DNA of 5,348 bases from JAIVJN01 sp036732565. Lineage in GTDB: Bacteria > Acidobacteriota > Vicinamibacteria > Vicinamibacterales > UBA2999. Both the position numbers and the translations under genes were made by a program. The DNA lies in contig DAINCF010000498.1 of assembly GCA_036732565.1 (NCBI GenBank), positions 1-5,348 on the forward strand, read 5' to 3'. The number at the start of each line of letters is the position of its first letter. Positions within the stretch are counted from its first letter, which is position 1. Positions 1 to 5,249 of this stretch are shown piece by piece. The notes beneath the pieces were generated by a model that did no database searches, had not been told where the DNA came from, and saw only the letters and a program-made list of their open reading frames with translations.

Positions 1-68
1 GGGAAGAGGCCGAGCGGCGATTCCCTCCCGCCGGAGTCAGGGAACGCCTGCTGGCCAGGCGCAAGTAG
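1..68 (+). CDS. C-terminal end of an unidentified gene (partial)
   Basis: One plus-strand frame is open from the left edge (codons start at base 3) to a TAG at 66-68. It encodes about 21 residues rich in Glu and Arg, ending VRERLLARRK. The codons are strongly GC-biased at the third position, as expected for a real gene of this genome. The stop lies 13 bases before the ATG of the DUF5615-like relic at 82, the tight spacing of a two-gene operon. DUF5615 toxin genes usually sit directly downstream of a small partner gene, so this could be the tail of that antitoxin. That identity is inference, because the residues visible do not identify a family. Confidence 0.4.
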   Translation, partial: EEAERRFPPAGVRERLLARRK

Positions 69-81
69 GGTCGTTCGTCCG

Positions 82-138
82 ATGCTTCGCCTCGCAGCGG
101 ACGAGAAGTTCAACGCCGACATCGTTCGTCGCCTCTGA
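82..138 (+). pseudogene. Truncated DUF5615 PIN-like toxin gene (N-terminal relic)
   Basis: An ATG at 82 opens an 18-codon frame reading MLRLAADEKFNADIVRRL and closes at TGA 136-138. From family knowledge, DUF5615 PIN-like proteins begin almost identically (LRLAADENFN followed by an [ND]I[VL]RGL-type segment) and continue for roughly 110 residues. The Asp of 'AADE' is the first acidic residue of their PIN-type active site. Here the usual Asn of 'DEN' is Lys, and the rest of the domain is absent: after the stop the DNA runs directly into the Sel1 gene at 156. An AGGG at 67-70 could be its ribosome site, with 11 bases to the ATG. The match is short, so chance cannot be fully excluded, but position, spacing and motif agree. 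It is most likely a non-functional remnant of a PIN-type ribonuclease toxin left by a deletion or replacement. Confidence 0.55.
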
Positions 139-155
139 GCGAACGGCTCCAGGTC

Positions 156-779
156 ATGATCACCACAGCTGCATTGTCGAAGTTGGCCGCGAGTGGAGAC
201 GCGGAGTCTCAGTTCCGCTTGGGCTATCGGCTTGCCTTCAGCAAGGACCAGCGTCGCAGGAAGCCGGAGCGAGCGTTCAGCATGTGGAAGGCCGCGGCCG
301 AACAGGGGCACGTGCGCGCGAGCTTCTATCTGGGTACGTGCTATGACTTCGGAAACGGCATCCGCCGAAATGCCAAGCGAGCGATGTTCTGGTATCACCA
401 AGCGGCCCTGGCCAACCATGATGTCGCGCAGTACAACCTTGCACTAGGGTATCGAGACGGCGTCGGAGTTCCGCGATCGCAACGCATGGCAGTGAAGTGG
501 CTCCGAGTCTCGGCAGCGGCCGGCAACCCGGAGGCCCAAAATGATCTCGGATACTGCCTGCATGAGGGGCTCGGCGCGGGAAGGGATCGCGGCCACGCGT
601 TTCGCTGGTATCTCCGAGCTGCGAAGCAGGGCGTGCTCCGAGCCCAGTTCAACGCAGGCCTCTGCTACCGCGACGGCGACGGCGTCAAGGCCAGCAGCCG
701 GAGAGCTCGCGAGTGGCTTCAGAGGGCTGCTCGCCGCGGACACACTGCGGCGCGTGAGGCCCTGACGGGCATGCCTTGA
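156..779 (+). CDS. Sel1-repeat protein (tetratricopeptide-like solenoid)
   Basis: This 207-residue protein consists almost entirely of Sel1-like repeats of about 36 residues, starting near residues 14, 52, 88, 124 and 160. Each follows the pattern A-x-x-x-L-G-x-x-Y-x-x-G-x-G-V, a short insert, then A-x-x-W-x-x-x-A-A-x-x-G. Clear examples are YNLALGYRDGVGV and FNAGLCYRDGDGV, each followed by A..WL..AA..G. Sel1 repeats form paired-helix solenoids that act as protein-protein interaction scaffolds, so no enzymatic role is expected. I see no signal peptide or membrane segment, so a cytoplasmic location is likely. The first repeat carries a basic insert (KDQRRRKPER) and the protein is Arg-rich overall. 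The ATG at 156 has only a weak AGG just upstream. The gene sits between a broken toxin relic and an intact toxin-antitoxin pair, and its partner cannot be told from sequence. Confidence 0.9.
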   Translation: MITTAALSKLAASGDAESQFRLGYRLAFSKDQRRRKPERAFSMWKAAAEQGHVRASFYLGTCYDFGNGIRRNAKRAMFWYHQAALANHDVAQYNLALGYRDGVGVPRSQRMAVKWLRVSAAAGNPEAQNDLGYCLHEGLGAGRDRGHAFRWYLRAAKQGVLRAQFNAGLCYRDGDGVKASSRRAREWLQRAARRGHTAAREALTGMP

Positions 780-856
780 CCAGATCGAATCGCTCGGCCG
801 ACCAAGAAAGCGCCCTGGATCGGCACCGACGGATCACAGCCATTTTCAGGAGCGAA

Positions 857-865
857 TGCTAAAAT
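857..865 (+). promoter_or_regulatory. Extended -10 promoter giving a leaderless antitoxin mRNA (candidate)
   Basis: The bases TGCTAAAAT form an extended -10 element (TG, one base, then TAAAAT, five of six matches to TATAAT). The hexamer occupies 860-865, that is -12 to -7 relative to the antitoxin ATG at 872, so transcription would start on or next to the A of the start codon. This geometry is typical of leaderless bacterial promoters. The only purine-rich ribosome-site-like sequence, AGGAG at 848-852, is 19 bases from the ATG and too far to serve. I see no good -35 box, which extended -10 promoters can do without. Confidence 0.45.
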
Positions 866-871
866 CACATC

Positions 872-1120
872 ATGTCGACGGACGAGCTGTTGGCCGAGGC
901 CCTGCGCCTGACTCGCGTTGACCGCGCTCGTGTCGCGGAGGAATTGCTTTCCAGTTTGGAGGAGTCGGACGAAGAAGTCGCCACGGCATGGGCGACCGAG
1001 CTGGAGCGGCGTTCCCGAGAGGTCGCTGAAGGTCACGTTCAGACGATCAGCTGGGAAAACGCGCGGACCGAGATCCTGAAGGAACTCGAACAGCGACGTG
1101 CGCCTCGAACTCCATCCTGA
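872..1120 (+). CDS. Antitoxin of the 'addiction module' family (TIGR02574/PF09720 type)
   Basis: This 82-residue acidic helical protein has the family layout. An N-terminal helix pair reads LLAEALRLTRVDRARVAEELLSSL (residues 6-29). An acidic linker (EESDEEV) follows, then AWATELERRSREV..G.V..ISWE (about residues 40-62). Family members are unstable antitoxins that bind and neutralise a RelE/ParE-type toxin and usually repress their own operon. That fits here, because the toxin gene begins inside the last codons of this one (23-base overlap, different frame). Length is slightly above the usual 65-75 residues because of a basic tail (EQRRAPRTPS) lying mostly within the overlap. The start at 872 is favoured because the family motif begins a few residues later and a well-placed -10 element precedes it. 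Function is assigned from family resemblance and gene pairing. Confidence 0.88.
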   Translation: MSTDELLAEALRLTRVDRARVAEELLSSLEESDEEVATAWATELERRSREVAEGHVQTISWENARTEILKELEQRRAPRTPS

Positions 1121-1412
1121 GGCGCGCGCCGAGCTTCGCGGCGCCGCGCTGTGGTACGACGAGCGACGCACGGGCTTGGGCGACGAGCTCATCGTCGAGG
1201 TTTCGGCTGCCCTCGATCGAATTGGCGACGCTCCAGAATCCTGCCCGGTGTGGCCGGGCACGCGGACAGCAGGCCCCGTGATCCGCAAGGCGATCATCCA
1301 AAGGTTTCCTTACGTGATCGCGTTCGAAAGGCACGAGCATCACTTGCTCGTCCTGGCGGTCGCCCACGTCAAGCGCCGGCCACTCTACTGGCTCACCCGC
1401 GCGAAGCCCTGA
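1098..1412 (+). CDS. Type II toxin of the RelE/ParE superfamily
   Basis: This 104-residue protein has the full RelE/ParE fold signature. It begins with LELHPEARAEL, then AALWYDERRTGLGDELIVEV (the WY...R.GLG helix pair), continues with AALDRI...PE, and ends in the strand pattern IQRFPYVIAFERHEHHLLVLAVAHVKRRPLYW. The FPY.I.FE and VLAVAH..RRP.YW strands are the family's most conserved part, and the Arg/Tyr residues near the end are the usual active-site or target-contact positions. Relatives are either ribosome-dependent mRNA nucleases (RelE) or gyrase poisons (ParE), and sequence alone does not separate these. The start is a GTG at 1098 inside the antitoxin gene. AAGGA at 1079-1083 is the only ribosome-site candidate and is rather distant, so translational coupling to the antitoxin is likely. 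Length is normal and the gene appears intact. Confidence 0.92.
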   Translation: MRLELHPEARAELRGAALWYDERRTGLGDELIVEVSAALDRIGDAPESCPVWPGTRTAGPVIRKAIIQRFPYVIAFERHEHHLLVLAVAHVKRRPLYWLTRAKP

Positions 1413-1860
1413 ACGAAATCCGGCTCATGACGCCCGACTGAGGGTGTCGAGTTGCCGCATCCACGGCACGATGCGGTTCCAGCTGACGCTGTTCAGGTCC
1501 ACCATCTCCAAGTCGTTGATTTCACACGGCTGACGCCAACACCCAGAGCATTAGATAGGAACCGCGCGGCTCCACGATGCATGGGGTCGAGAGTGACGTG
1601 TGGTACGGAGCCATTCATCAATGCTGCGCGGGCGACTACTCGTTGCGACTTCCTTGTCCCCGAAGCGCCCGTTGCCGGTCGCTCGTCGCCCATACAACGT
1701 CCGCAGAGTACCCACGACCCTCCCCTTCGACGGCAGGCCAACGGATACCCCACGAGGATGATGGTCAGGCTCAACCGCGGCCGGCGAAGCGCGCGTTCGA
1801 TAGGGGATTGGGTGTTGTTCACGGTGCCGACCAAAATCTGCGCGTCGTGGTCGGGCTGAT
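1413..1860. other. Gene-free stretch between the toxin and the marR-family gene
   Basis: Several open frames cross this stretch on both strands (for example 1452-1859 plus and 1493-1987 minus). None gives a protein-like composition, a recognisable family or a convincing ribosome site, and they overlap each other. The only clear structure is the first copy of the diverged repeat at its left end (1425-1511). Composition is visibly less GC-rich than in the flanking genes. Both neighbours point into the region, so the 3' ends of the toxin and the MarR gene face each other and a bidirectional terminator would be expected. I see no good hairpin followed by a T-run. Confidence 0.5.
1425..1511 (-). 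repeat. Diverged repeat, copy 1 (possible C-terminal gene remnant)
   Basis: The core at 1478-1510 matches 5000-5032 at 31 of 33 bases, on the same strand. The shared blocks include CTGACGCTGTT and GGTCCACCATCTCCA. Read on the minus strand, this copy encodes LEMVDLNSVSW plus 17 more residues (containing W, R, LD and L at positions shared with copy 2) and stops at 1425-1427. From the Met the peptide is 26 residues, the same length as in copy 2, with 14 identities. A minus-strand stop at 1551-1553 bounds the frame upstream, so only a fragment is present. GGAG touches the ATG directly, so it is not a proper ribosome site. I do not recognise the family. A remnant of a gene 3' end is my preferred reading; a conserved non-coding element is the alternative. 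Confidence 0.6.
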
Positions 1861-2370
1861 CTATCCGCGTGAGGCGGGGGCCTCGTCGCGCAGCAGGCGC
1901 TCGAATCCTGACCGAATCTCGCGCAACACATCCGTTGCATCCGTCAGGCGCGCCTTCGGGACCGTCACATCGAGTCGCGGCCGCCATGCCCGCTCGATGG
2001 CGTGAATGCGTTGTACGGTCCTGCGTCCCTTTGCGGTGAGGGCGATCAATGGTGACTGCTTGTGGGCCGCGTTCGGCACGGCGTTGAGCAGGCCGTCCGC
2101 GATCAGCGCGTTGACCAACGGCTGAAAGCGCTGCCGTGACTGCTCGCGCTCCCTGGCCAGCTGTGCGACGGTGCGCGGACCTGAGCGGTGCAGGCTCACG
2201 AGGACCGTTCGCCGCGGCCCCGACAGCGGACCTTTGCCGTGCAACTTCGCTGCGACGGCGCTCAGCCGCAGGTAGAAACGCACGCTCTCATCGAAGAGCT
2301 CCGAGATCTCCCGCCACCATTCATCACCGCGCTCATCCCCGGCATTCGCCGGGCGCCGCCGTTCTGTCAT
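1861..2370 (-). CDS. MarR-family transcriptional regulator
   Basis: This 169-residue protein has MarR architecture. An N-terminal helix (about residues 18-45) is followed by a winged helix-turn-helix: GPRRTVLVSLHRSGPRTVAQLAREREQ at about 51-77, the recognition helix QSRQRFQPLVNALIADGLL at 77-95, the wing PNAAHKQSPLIALTAKGRR at about 99-117, and C-terminal dimerisation helices. MarR proteins are dimeric repressors released by small ligands, often phenolic or toxic compounds. The ATG at 2370 is chosen because GGAG lies five bases upstream; the frame stays open further upstream only as antisense to the receptor gene. It is divergent from the receptor gene, with 73 bases between the two starts, and a perfect palindrome sits in that gap, so it probably represses itself and the receptor. 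The ligand cannot be read from sequence. Confidence 0.9.
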   Translation of the reverse strand: MTERRRPANAGDERGDEWWREISELFDESVRFYLRLSAVAAKLHGKGPLSGPRRTVLVSLHRSGPRTVAQLAREREQSRQRFQPLVNALIADGLLNAVPNAAHKQSPLIALTAKGRRTVQRIHAIERAWRPRLDVTVPKARLTDATDVLREIRSGFERLLRDEAPASRG

Positions 2371-2393
2371 GCCAGCTCCATTATCATGCACAG

Positions 2394-2417
2394 AAACTGA
2401 CAATGCCTTGTCAGTTT
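2394..2417. promoter_or_regulatory. Palindromic operator, probable MarR-family binding site
   Basis: AAACTGACAA (2394-2403) and its exact reverse complement TTGTCAGTTT (2408-2417) are separated by the four bases TGCC. This is a perfect 10+10 inverted repeat in the 73-base gap between the divergent regulator and receptor starts. It is markedly AT-richer than its surroundings. Size, two-fold symmetry and the TGACAA/TTGTCA half-site suit a MarR dimer and resemble known MarR-type operators. It lies 23 bases upstream of the regulator's ATG and 26 bases upstream of the receptor's GTG, close enough to block both promoters. I could not place convincing -35/-10 boxes for either gene. Confidence 0.8.
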
Positions 2418-2433
2418 GCAGCGCCTGCCAGGT

Positions 2434-2439
2434 GAGGAA
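2434..2439 (+). promoter_or_regulatory. Ribosome binding site that fixes the receptor start at GTG 2444
   Basis: GAGGAA lies just before the GTG at 2444, separated by four bases. The frame also contains an ATG at 2369, but that start would lie inside the regulator gene, would be translated across the operator, and would add 25 hydrophilic residues in front of an otherwise standard signal peptide. The GTG is therefore preferred. Confidence 0.75.
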
Positions 2440-2443
2440 CACC

Positions 2444-4735
2444 GTGAACAAAATCTCACGCCTCGCGCCGCTCGTCATGGGGATCATCTGCGGATGGTCC
2501 GCGGCAGCGCTCGCACAAAACGCGACCATCACCGGCCGCATCGTCGACGCTCGGACCGGGCAACCGCTGGCGCGGGTGTTGGTGCACGTCGAGCACCAGG
2601 CCGCATTCGTCGAGACCGATGGCACTGGCAGATTCAGCCTGTCGCTGCCGGCCGGCACCCACACGGTTACCGCATCGCTGATCGGCTACGCGATCGTCCG
2701 GCAGACGGTCGACATCACCGCCGGCGCGCCCCCCGAGCTGGTCATCGAGCTCTCCGAAGGCGCCGGCACTTTCGAGGAGGTGATCACCGTCACCGGCGCG
2801 GCGCCAAACAGGGCAGACGAGGCGCCGGCAGGCTCGGTGCTGCACGGACGCGATCTGCAGGCACTGCGCGGCGTCATGCTCGACGATCCGTTGCGGGCCG
2901 TCCAGGCGCTGCCGGCGGCCGCGTCGACCAACGACTTCTACAGCGAGTTCAGCGTTCGCGGTAGCGGCTTTCGGCACGTCGGGCTGGCGATTGACGGCAT
3001 CCCCGCGTCCTACCTGATTCATTCGATCCATAACGTGCCCGATGGCGGCTCGATCGCCATGGTCAACAGCGAAGCGCTCGGCGCCGCGTCGTTGCTGCCG
3101 GGCAGTTACCCACAGCGCCTCGGGCGCCGGCTTGGCGCCGAGGTCGAGCTGACCACTCGCGACGGCAACCGCAACGGCGTGCACGGGCGCGCGGGGCTGA
3201 GCGGCACCAGCGCAAACGCGATCTTCGAGGGACCACTCGCCGGCGGCAAGGGTGCGTGGGTCGCGTCGGTTCGCCGCAGCTACCTCGACTTCCTGCTCGA
3301 CCGCATCGACCCCGAGGGCAGCTTCGGATTCGGGTTCAGTGACGCGCTTGGCAAGCTGACGTTCGACGTCAACCCCAGGCACCAGTTGCAGCTGCTCACC
3401 ATCGCCGGGCGATCCACCTTCGACGAGGCGCCGGAGGACATCAGCGTGAACGACGAAGCCGTGGCACGGAGCCACGCGTGGCTGGCTGCCGCCACCTGGC
3501 GGTTCACGCCGGGACCGCGCCTGGCTATGACCCAGCGCGTCTATGCGACGGGCATGCATTTTCGCAACATCAACGAGCAAGACACGCTTCTCGACGGCGG
3601 CGAGGCGAGCGAGCTCGCGTGGCGAGGAGACGTGACGCTGGCGGCGAGCGCGCGGTGGACCATCGATGTGGGCGGCGACCTGGTCCGCACCCGCGCCGCC
3701 AACACGCGGCAACGCACGCTGGACGGCGCGGTCACGCCGCAGGTGCTGTCCGACTACACAGCCACGGGACGCGCAGCATCCGCCTACGGGCGGATCACGG
3801 CGCGGATTGGGCGTCTGCGCCTGGCACCGGGAGCGCGGTTCGACTACTGGCAGCCGACGGACACTAGGACGACGTCGCCGTGGATTACCGGCGAGCTGGA
3901 AGTCGGGGGCGGCCTCTCGCTTCGCGGTGGCGGGGGCGTCTACCGGCAGTTCCCGGCGCTGACGGTGTTGAACGGGCTGAATGGAAATCCTGACCTGAAG
4001 CCCGAACGCGCGACCCACGCGGATCTCACCATCGCGCAGGCCCTGCCGAATGCGGTCACCGTTCAGATCACGGGCTTCCGGCGCGACGAGCGGGACGTGC
4101 TGTGGGCCACAGGCTCGGAACCGAGGGCACTGGCGGAGGGCGGCTTCGTGCTCGGGCGCGGTGATGCGCAGTGGTCGAACCGGCTCACCGGCCGCGCCCG
4201 CGGCATCGAGGGGATGCTCAGGCGCGATGCGCCCGGCGGGCTGTCAGGGTGGATCGCCTACGCCTACGGCGAGCACGAGTACGACGATGTGGTGAGCGGC
4301 GAGACCTTCTTCAGCGACTACGATCAGCGGCACACGTTCTCGGCCTACGCGCTCTACCGCCTGTCGAATCGTTCGAGCCTCGGCGCAAAGTTCCGGTACG
4401 GCAGCAACTACCCCATCATCGGCTACGTCGGCGAACAGTCGTTCGATCCGAACGCGCCGCCGCTGTTTGGCGGCGAGCGGCCACTCTTCTTCACGCTCAC
4501 CGATGTGCGCAACACGCAGAGGCTGCCCGCCTACACGCGTCTCGACGTGCGTGCCGATCGCGCGATTACGTGGGCCGGCCGCCGCGTGACGCTGTTCGTC
4601 GAAGTGGCCAACGTGCTGAACCGGCGTAACGAGCGGAACGTGCCCTACTCCGTCGGCCCCCGCGGCCAGGTGCTGGGCGTCACTGACTCGCTGCTGCCGA
4701 TCGTGCCATCTGCGGGACTGGTGATCGAGTTCTGA
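2444..4735 (+). CDS. TonB-dependent outer-membrane receptor with N-terminal carboxypeptidase-regulatory-like domain
   Basis: From the GTG start the protein is 763 residues, a usual receptor size. Residues 1-24 are a Sec signal peptide (basic MNKISR, hydrophobic core, ALA before QN). Residues about 27-104 form a carboxypeptidase-regulatory-like beta sandwich (ITGRIVDARTGQPLARVLV, then TDGTGRFSLSLPAGTHTV). EEVITVTG (111-118) is the typical TonB-box-like link. The plug spans about 124-240 and includes FSVRGSGFRHVGLAIDGIPA and SLLPGSYPQRLGRRLGAEVEL. The remainder is a 22-strand-type barrel with late motifs LKPERATHADL, DYDQRHTFSAYALYRLS and VTLFVEVANVLNRRN, ending in Phe (GLVIEF) as outer-membrane barrels do. 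It would import a ligand using TonB-ExbBD energy. No SusD-like partner follows and the substrate is unknown. A divergent MarR gene suggests small-molecule-inducible control. Confidence 0.93.
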   Translation: MNKISRLAPLVMGIICGWSAAALAQNATITGRIVDARTGQPLARVLVHVEHQAAFVETDGTGRFSLSLPAGTHTVTASLIGYAIVRQTVDITAGAPPELVIELSEGAGTFEEVITVTGAAPNRADEAPAGSVLHGRDLQALRGVMLDDPLRAVQALPAAASTNDFYSEFSVRGSGFRHVGLAIDGIPASYLIHSIHNVPDGGSIAMVNSEALGAASLLPGSYPQRLGRRLGAEVELTTRDGNRNGVHGRAGLSGTSANAIFEGPLAGGKGAWVASVRRSYLDFLLDRIDPEGSFGFGFSDALGKLTFDVNPRHQLQLLTIAGRSTFDEAPEDISVNDEAVARSHAWLAAATWRFTPGPRLAMTQRVYATGMHFRNINEQDTLLDGGEASELAWRGDVTLAASARWTIDVGGDLVRTRAANTRQRTLDGAVTPQVLSDYTATGRAASAYGRITARIGRLRLAPGARFDYWQPTDTRTTSPWITGELEVGGGLSLRGGGGVYRQFPALTVLNGLNGNPDLKPERATHADLTIAQALPNAVTVQITGFRRDERDVLWATGSEPRALAEGGFVLGRGDAQWSNRLTGRARGIEGMLRRDAPGGLSGWIAYAYGEHEYDDVVSGETFFSDYDQRHTFSAYALYRLSNRSSLGAKFRYGSNYPIIGYVGEQSFDPNAPPLFGGERPLFFTLTDVRNTQRLPAYTRLDVRADRAITWAGRRVTLFVEVANVLNRRNERNVPYSVGPRGQVLGVTDSLLPIVPSAGLVIEF

Positions 4736-4745
4736 AGGGCGGACA

Positions 4746-4781
4746 CACCCTCGGGGGTGACGTCTTCGCGCGCGGGACGTC
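4746..4781 (+). terminator. Possible weak terminator hairpins after the receptor gene
   Basis: Ten bases past the stop codon, CACCC (4746-4750) can pair with GGGTG (4755-4759) around a TCGG loop. Directly after it, GACGTC at 4759-4764 and 4776-4781 can pair around an 11-base GC-rich loop. There is no T-run after either, so this is not a standard intrinsic terminator. It may be a transcript-end stabiliser or part of a Rho-dependent end. Confidence 0.3.
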
Positions 4782-4946
4782 GACGCGCACGCTGACGCCG
4801 CCCTTGGGGATTGTCGAGGCCTGAACGCGAAGTCGTCGCCGCAGATCAGCTGCAACGGTGGTGGATGTTCGCAAACGGGATGCCCTGGACGAAGTAATGC
4901 CGCAGCAGCTCGACCACGCGCCACGGCACGCTTTGATCACGCTCGT

Positions 4947-5033
4947 TCAGGCAGCGCCTCGGAGATCATCCAGCCGCCGCAGCCAACCAGCAGTCTGGGT
5001 CCAACTGACGCTGTTCTGGTCCACCATCTCCAG
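4947..5033 (-). repeat. Diverged repeat, copy 2 (possible C-terminal gene remnant)
   Basis: This copy has the same orientation as the one at 1425-1511. The two base differences in the 33-base core are a synonymous AGC/AGT serine and CTG/CAG (Leu to Gln) when read on the minus strand. The minus-strand frame here reads LFESVLEMVDQNSVSW plus 17 residues ending LDDLRGAA, and stops at 4947-4949. A stop at 5049-5051 bounds it upstream. Outside the core the DNA has diverged, but W, R, LD and L remain aligned and both copies stop at the same place. That pattern favours a once-coding origin. A plus-strand reading (QLTLFWSTIS here, QLTLFRSTIS in copy 1) also matches in the core but not beyond it. Confidence 0.6.
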
Positions 5034-5104
5034 TACTGATTCAAACAGTTAGATCGTCGGTCCCGCAACCTGGATCGAACCGCTCGCTCAATCGGCTCGA
5101 AGGG

Positions 5105-5147
5105 GCGCGCTCCGCGCACGAGCCCATCACCGCAATAGTGACGGTGA
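5105..5147. repeat. Two short hairpin-forming inverted repeats
   Basis: GCGCG (5105-5109) and CGCGC (5113-5117) form a perfect 5-base inverted repeat around CTC. TCACCG (5127-5132) and CGGTGA (5142-5147) form a perfect 6-base inverted repeat around nine bases. Both lie just upstream of the larger nested hairpin and on the way to the gene at 5250. Either alone could be chance in GC-rich DNA; the clustering is what is notable. Confidence 0.4.
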
Positions 5148-5158
5148 GAGTTGTTCGA

Positions 5159-5199
5159 CACGCCGCCCGTCTCTAACCCAGAGACCGGGTTGCGGCGTG
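5159..5199. repeat. 41-base nested hairpin upstream of a secreted-protein gene
   Basis: The outer stem CACGCCGC (5159-5166) pairs perfectly with GCGGCGTG (5192-5199). Inside it, CCGTCTCT (5167-5174) pairs with AGAGACCGG (5180-5188) with one bulged C, closing on the loop AACCC (5175-5179). That loop is itself complementary to GGGTT (5187-5191), giving a competing inner stem. The structure ends 50 bases before the ATG at 5250. It has no following T-run, so it is not a standard intrinsic terminator. It may be a leader-RNA element, a protein-binding palindrome or an end of some element. Confidence 0.55.
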
Positions 5200-5249
5200 C
5201 GGACGCTCGACCCGGGACAATCGCAACCGCCGGGAAGGGACCGTCAATA

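Larger units (their letters stand above)
4736..5249. other. Non-coding stretch between the receptor and the next secreted-protein gene
   Basis: No convincing gene lies in these 514 bases. They hold the weak hairpins at 4746-4781, a short minus-strand frame with coding-like codon use at 4846-4965 (about 39 codons, containing VVELLRHYFVQGIPFANIHHR, no recognised family), the second copy of the diverged repeat (4947-5033), and a group of inverted repeats at 5105-5199 leading to the gene at 5250. The left half looks like gene debris on the minus strand, and the right half looks like a structured leader or regulatory region. Confidence 0.5.

Noticed and set aside
1452..1987. Overlapping open frames on both strands in the gap before the regulator gene
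   Set aside because: Compositions are Arg/Pro/Ser-rich without domain patterns, the frames contradict one another, and none has a convincing ribosome site.
2369..2443. Extended N-terminus of the receptor from an ATG at 2369 (25 extra residues)
   Set aside because: It would start inside the divergent regulator gene and run through the operator. The GTG at 2444 has a good ribosome site and is followed at once by a normal signal peptide.
2371..2664. Upstream extension of the MarR-family protein to 267 residues
   Set aside because: The extra residues are antisense to the receptor leader and signal peptide and are not protein-like. The ATG at 2370 has a well-spaced GGAG and the MarR homology begins after it.
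2456..4018. Long minus-strand open frame opposite the receptor gene
   Set aside because: It is a shadow of the GC-rich receptor coding strand, rich in Arg, Gln and Pro, with no family features. Its counterpart frame is a clear outer-membrane receptor.
4846..4965. Separate minus-strand small gene
   Set aside because: Third-position GC is high, but there is no start with a ribosome site, only about 39 codons, and no recognised family. It is kept only as possible debris.
4999..5054. Integron attC site (GTCCAAC at 4999-5005 as R'' and GTTAGAT at 5048-5054 as R')
   Set aside because: The two consensus boxes are present, but the 43 bases between them do not fold into the paired L''/L' stem of an attC site. 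Copy 1 of the repeat lacks both boxes, and there is no integrase or cassette spacing.
5070..5086. Possible tRNA T-arm on the minus strand (GGTTCGATCC)
   Set aside because: The flanking bases do not form the five-pair T stem, and no acceptor, D or anticodon arms are found at the right distances.
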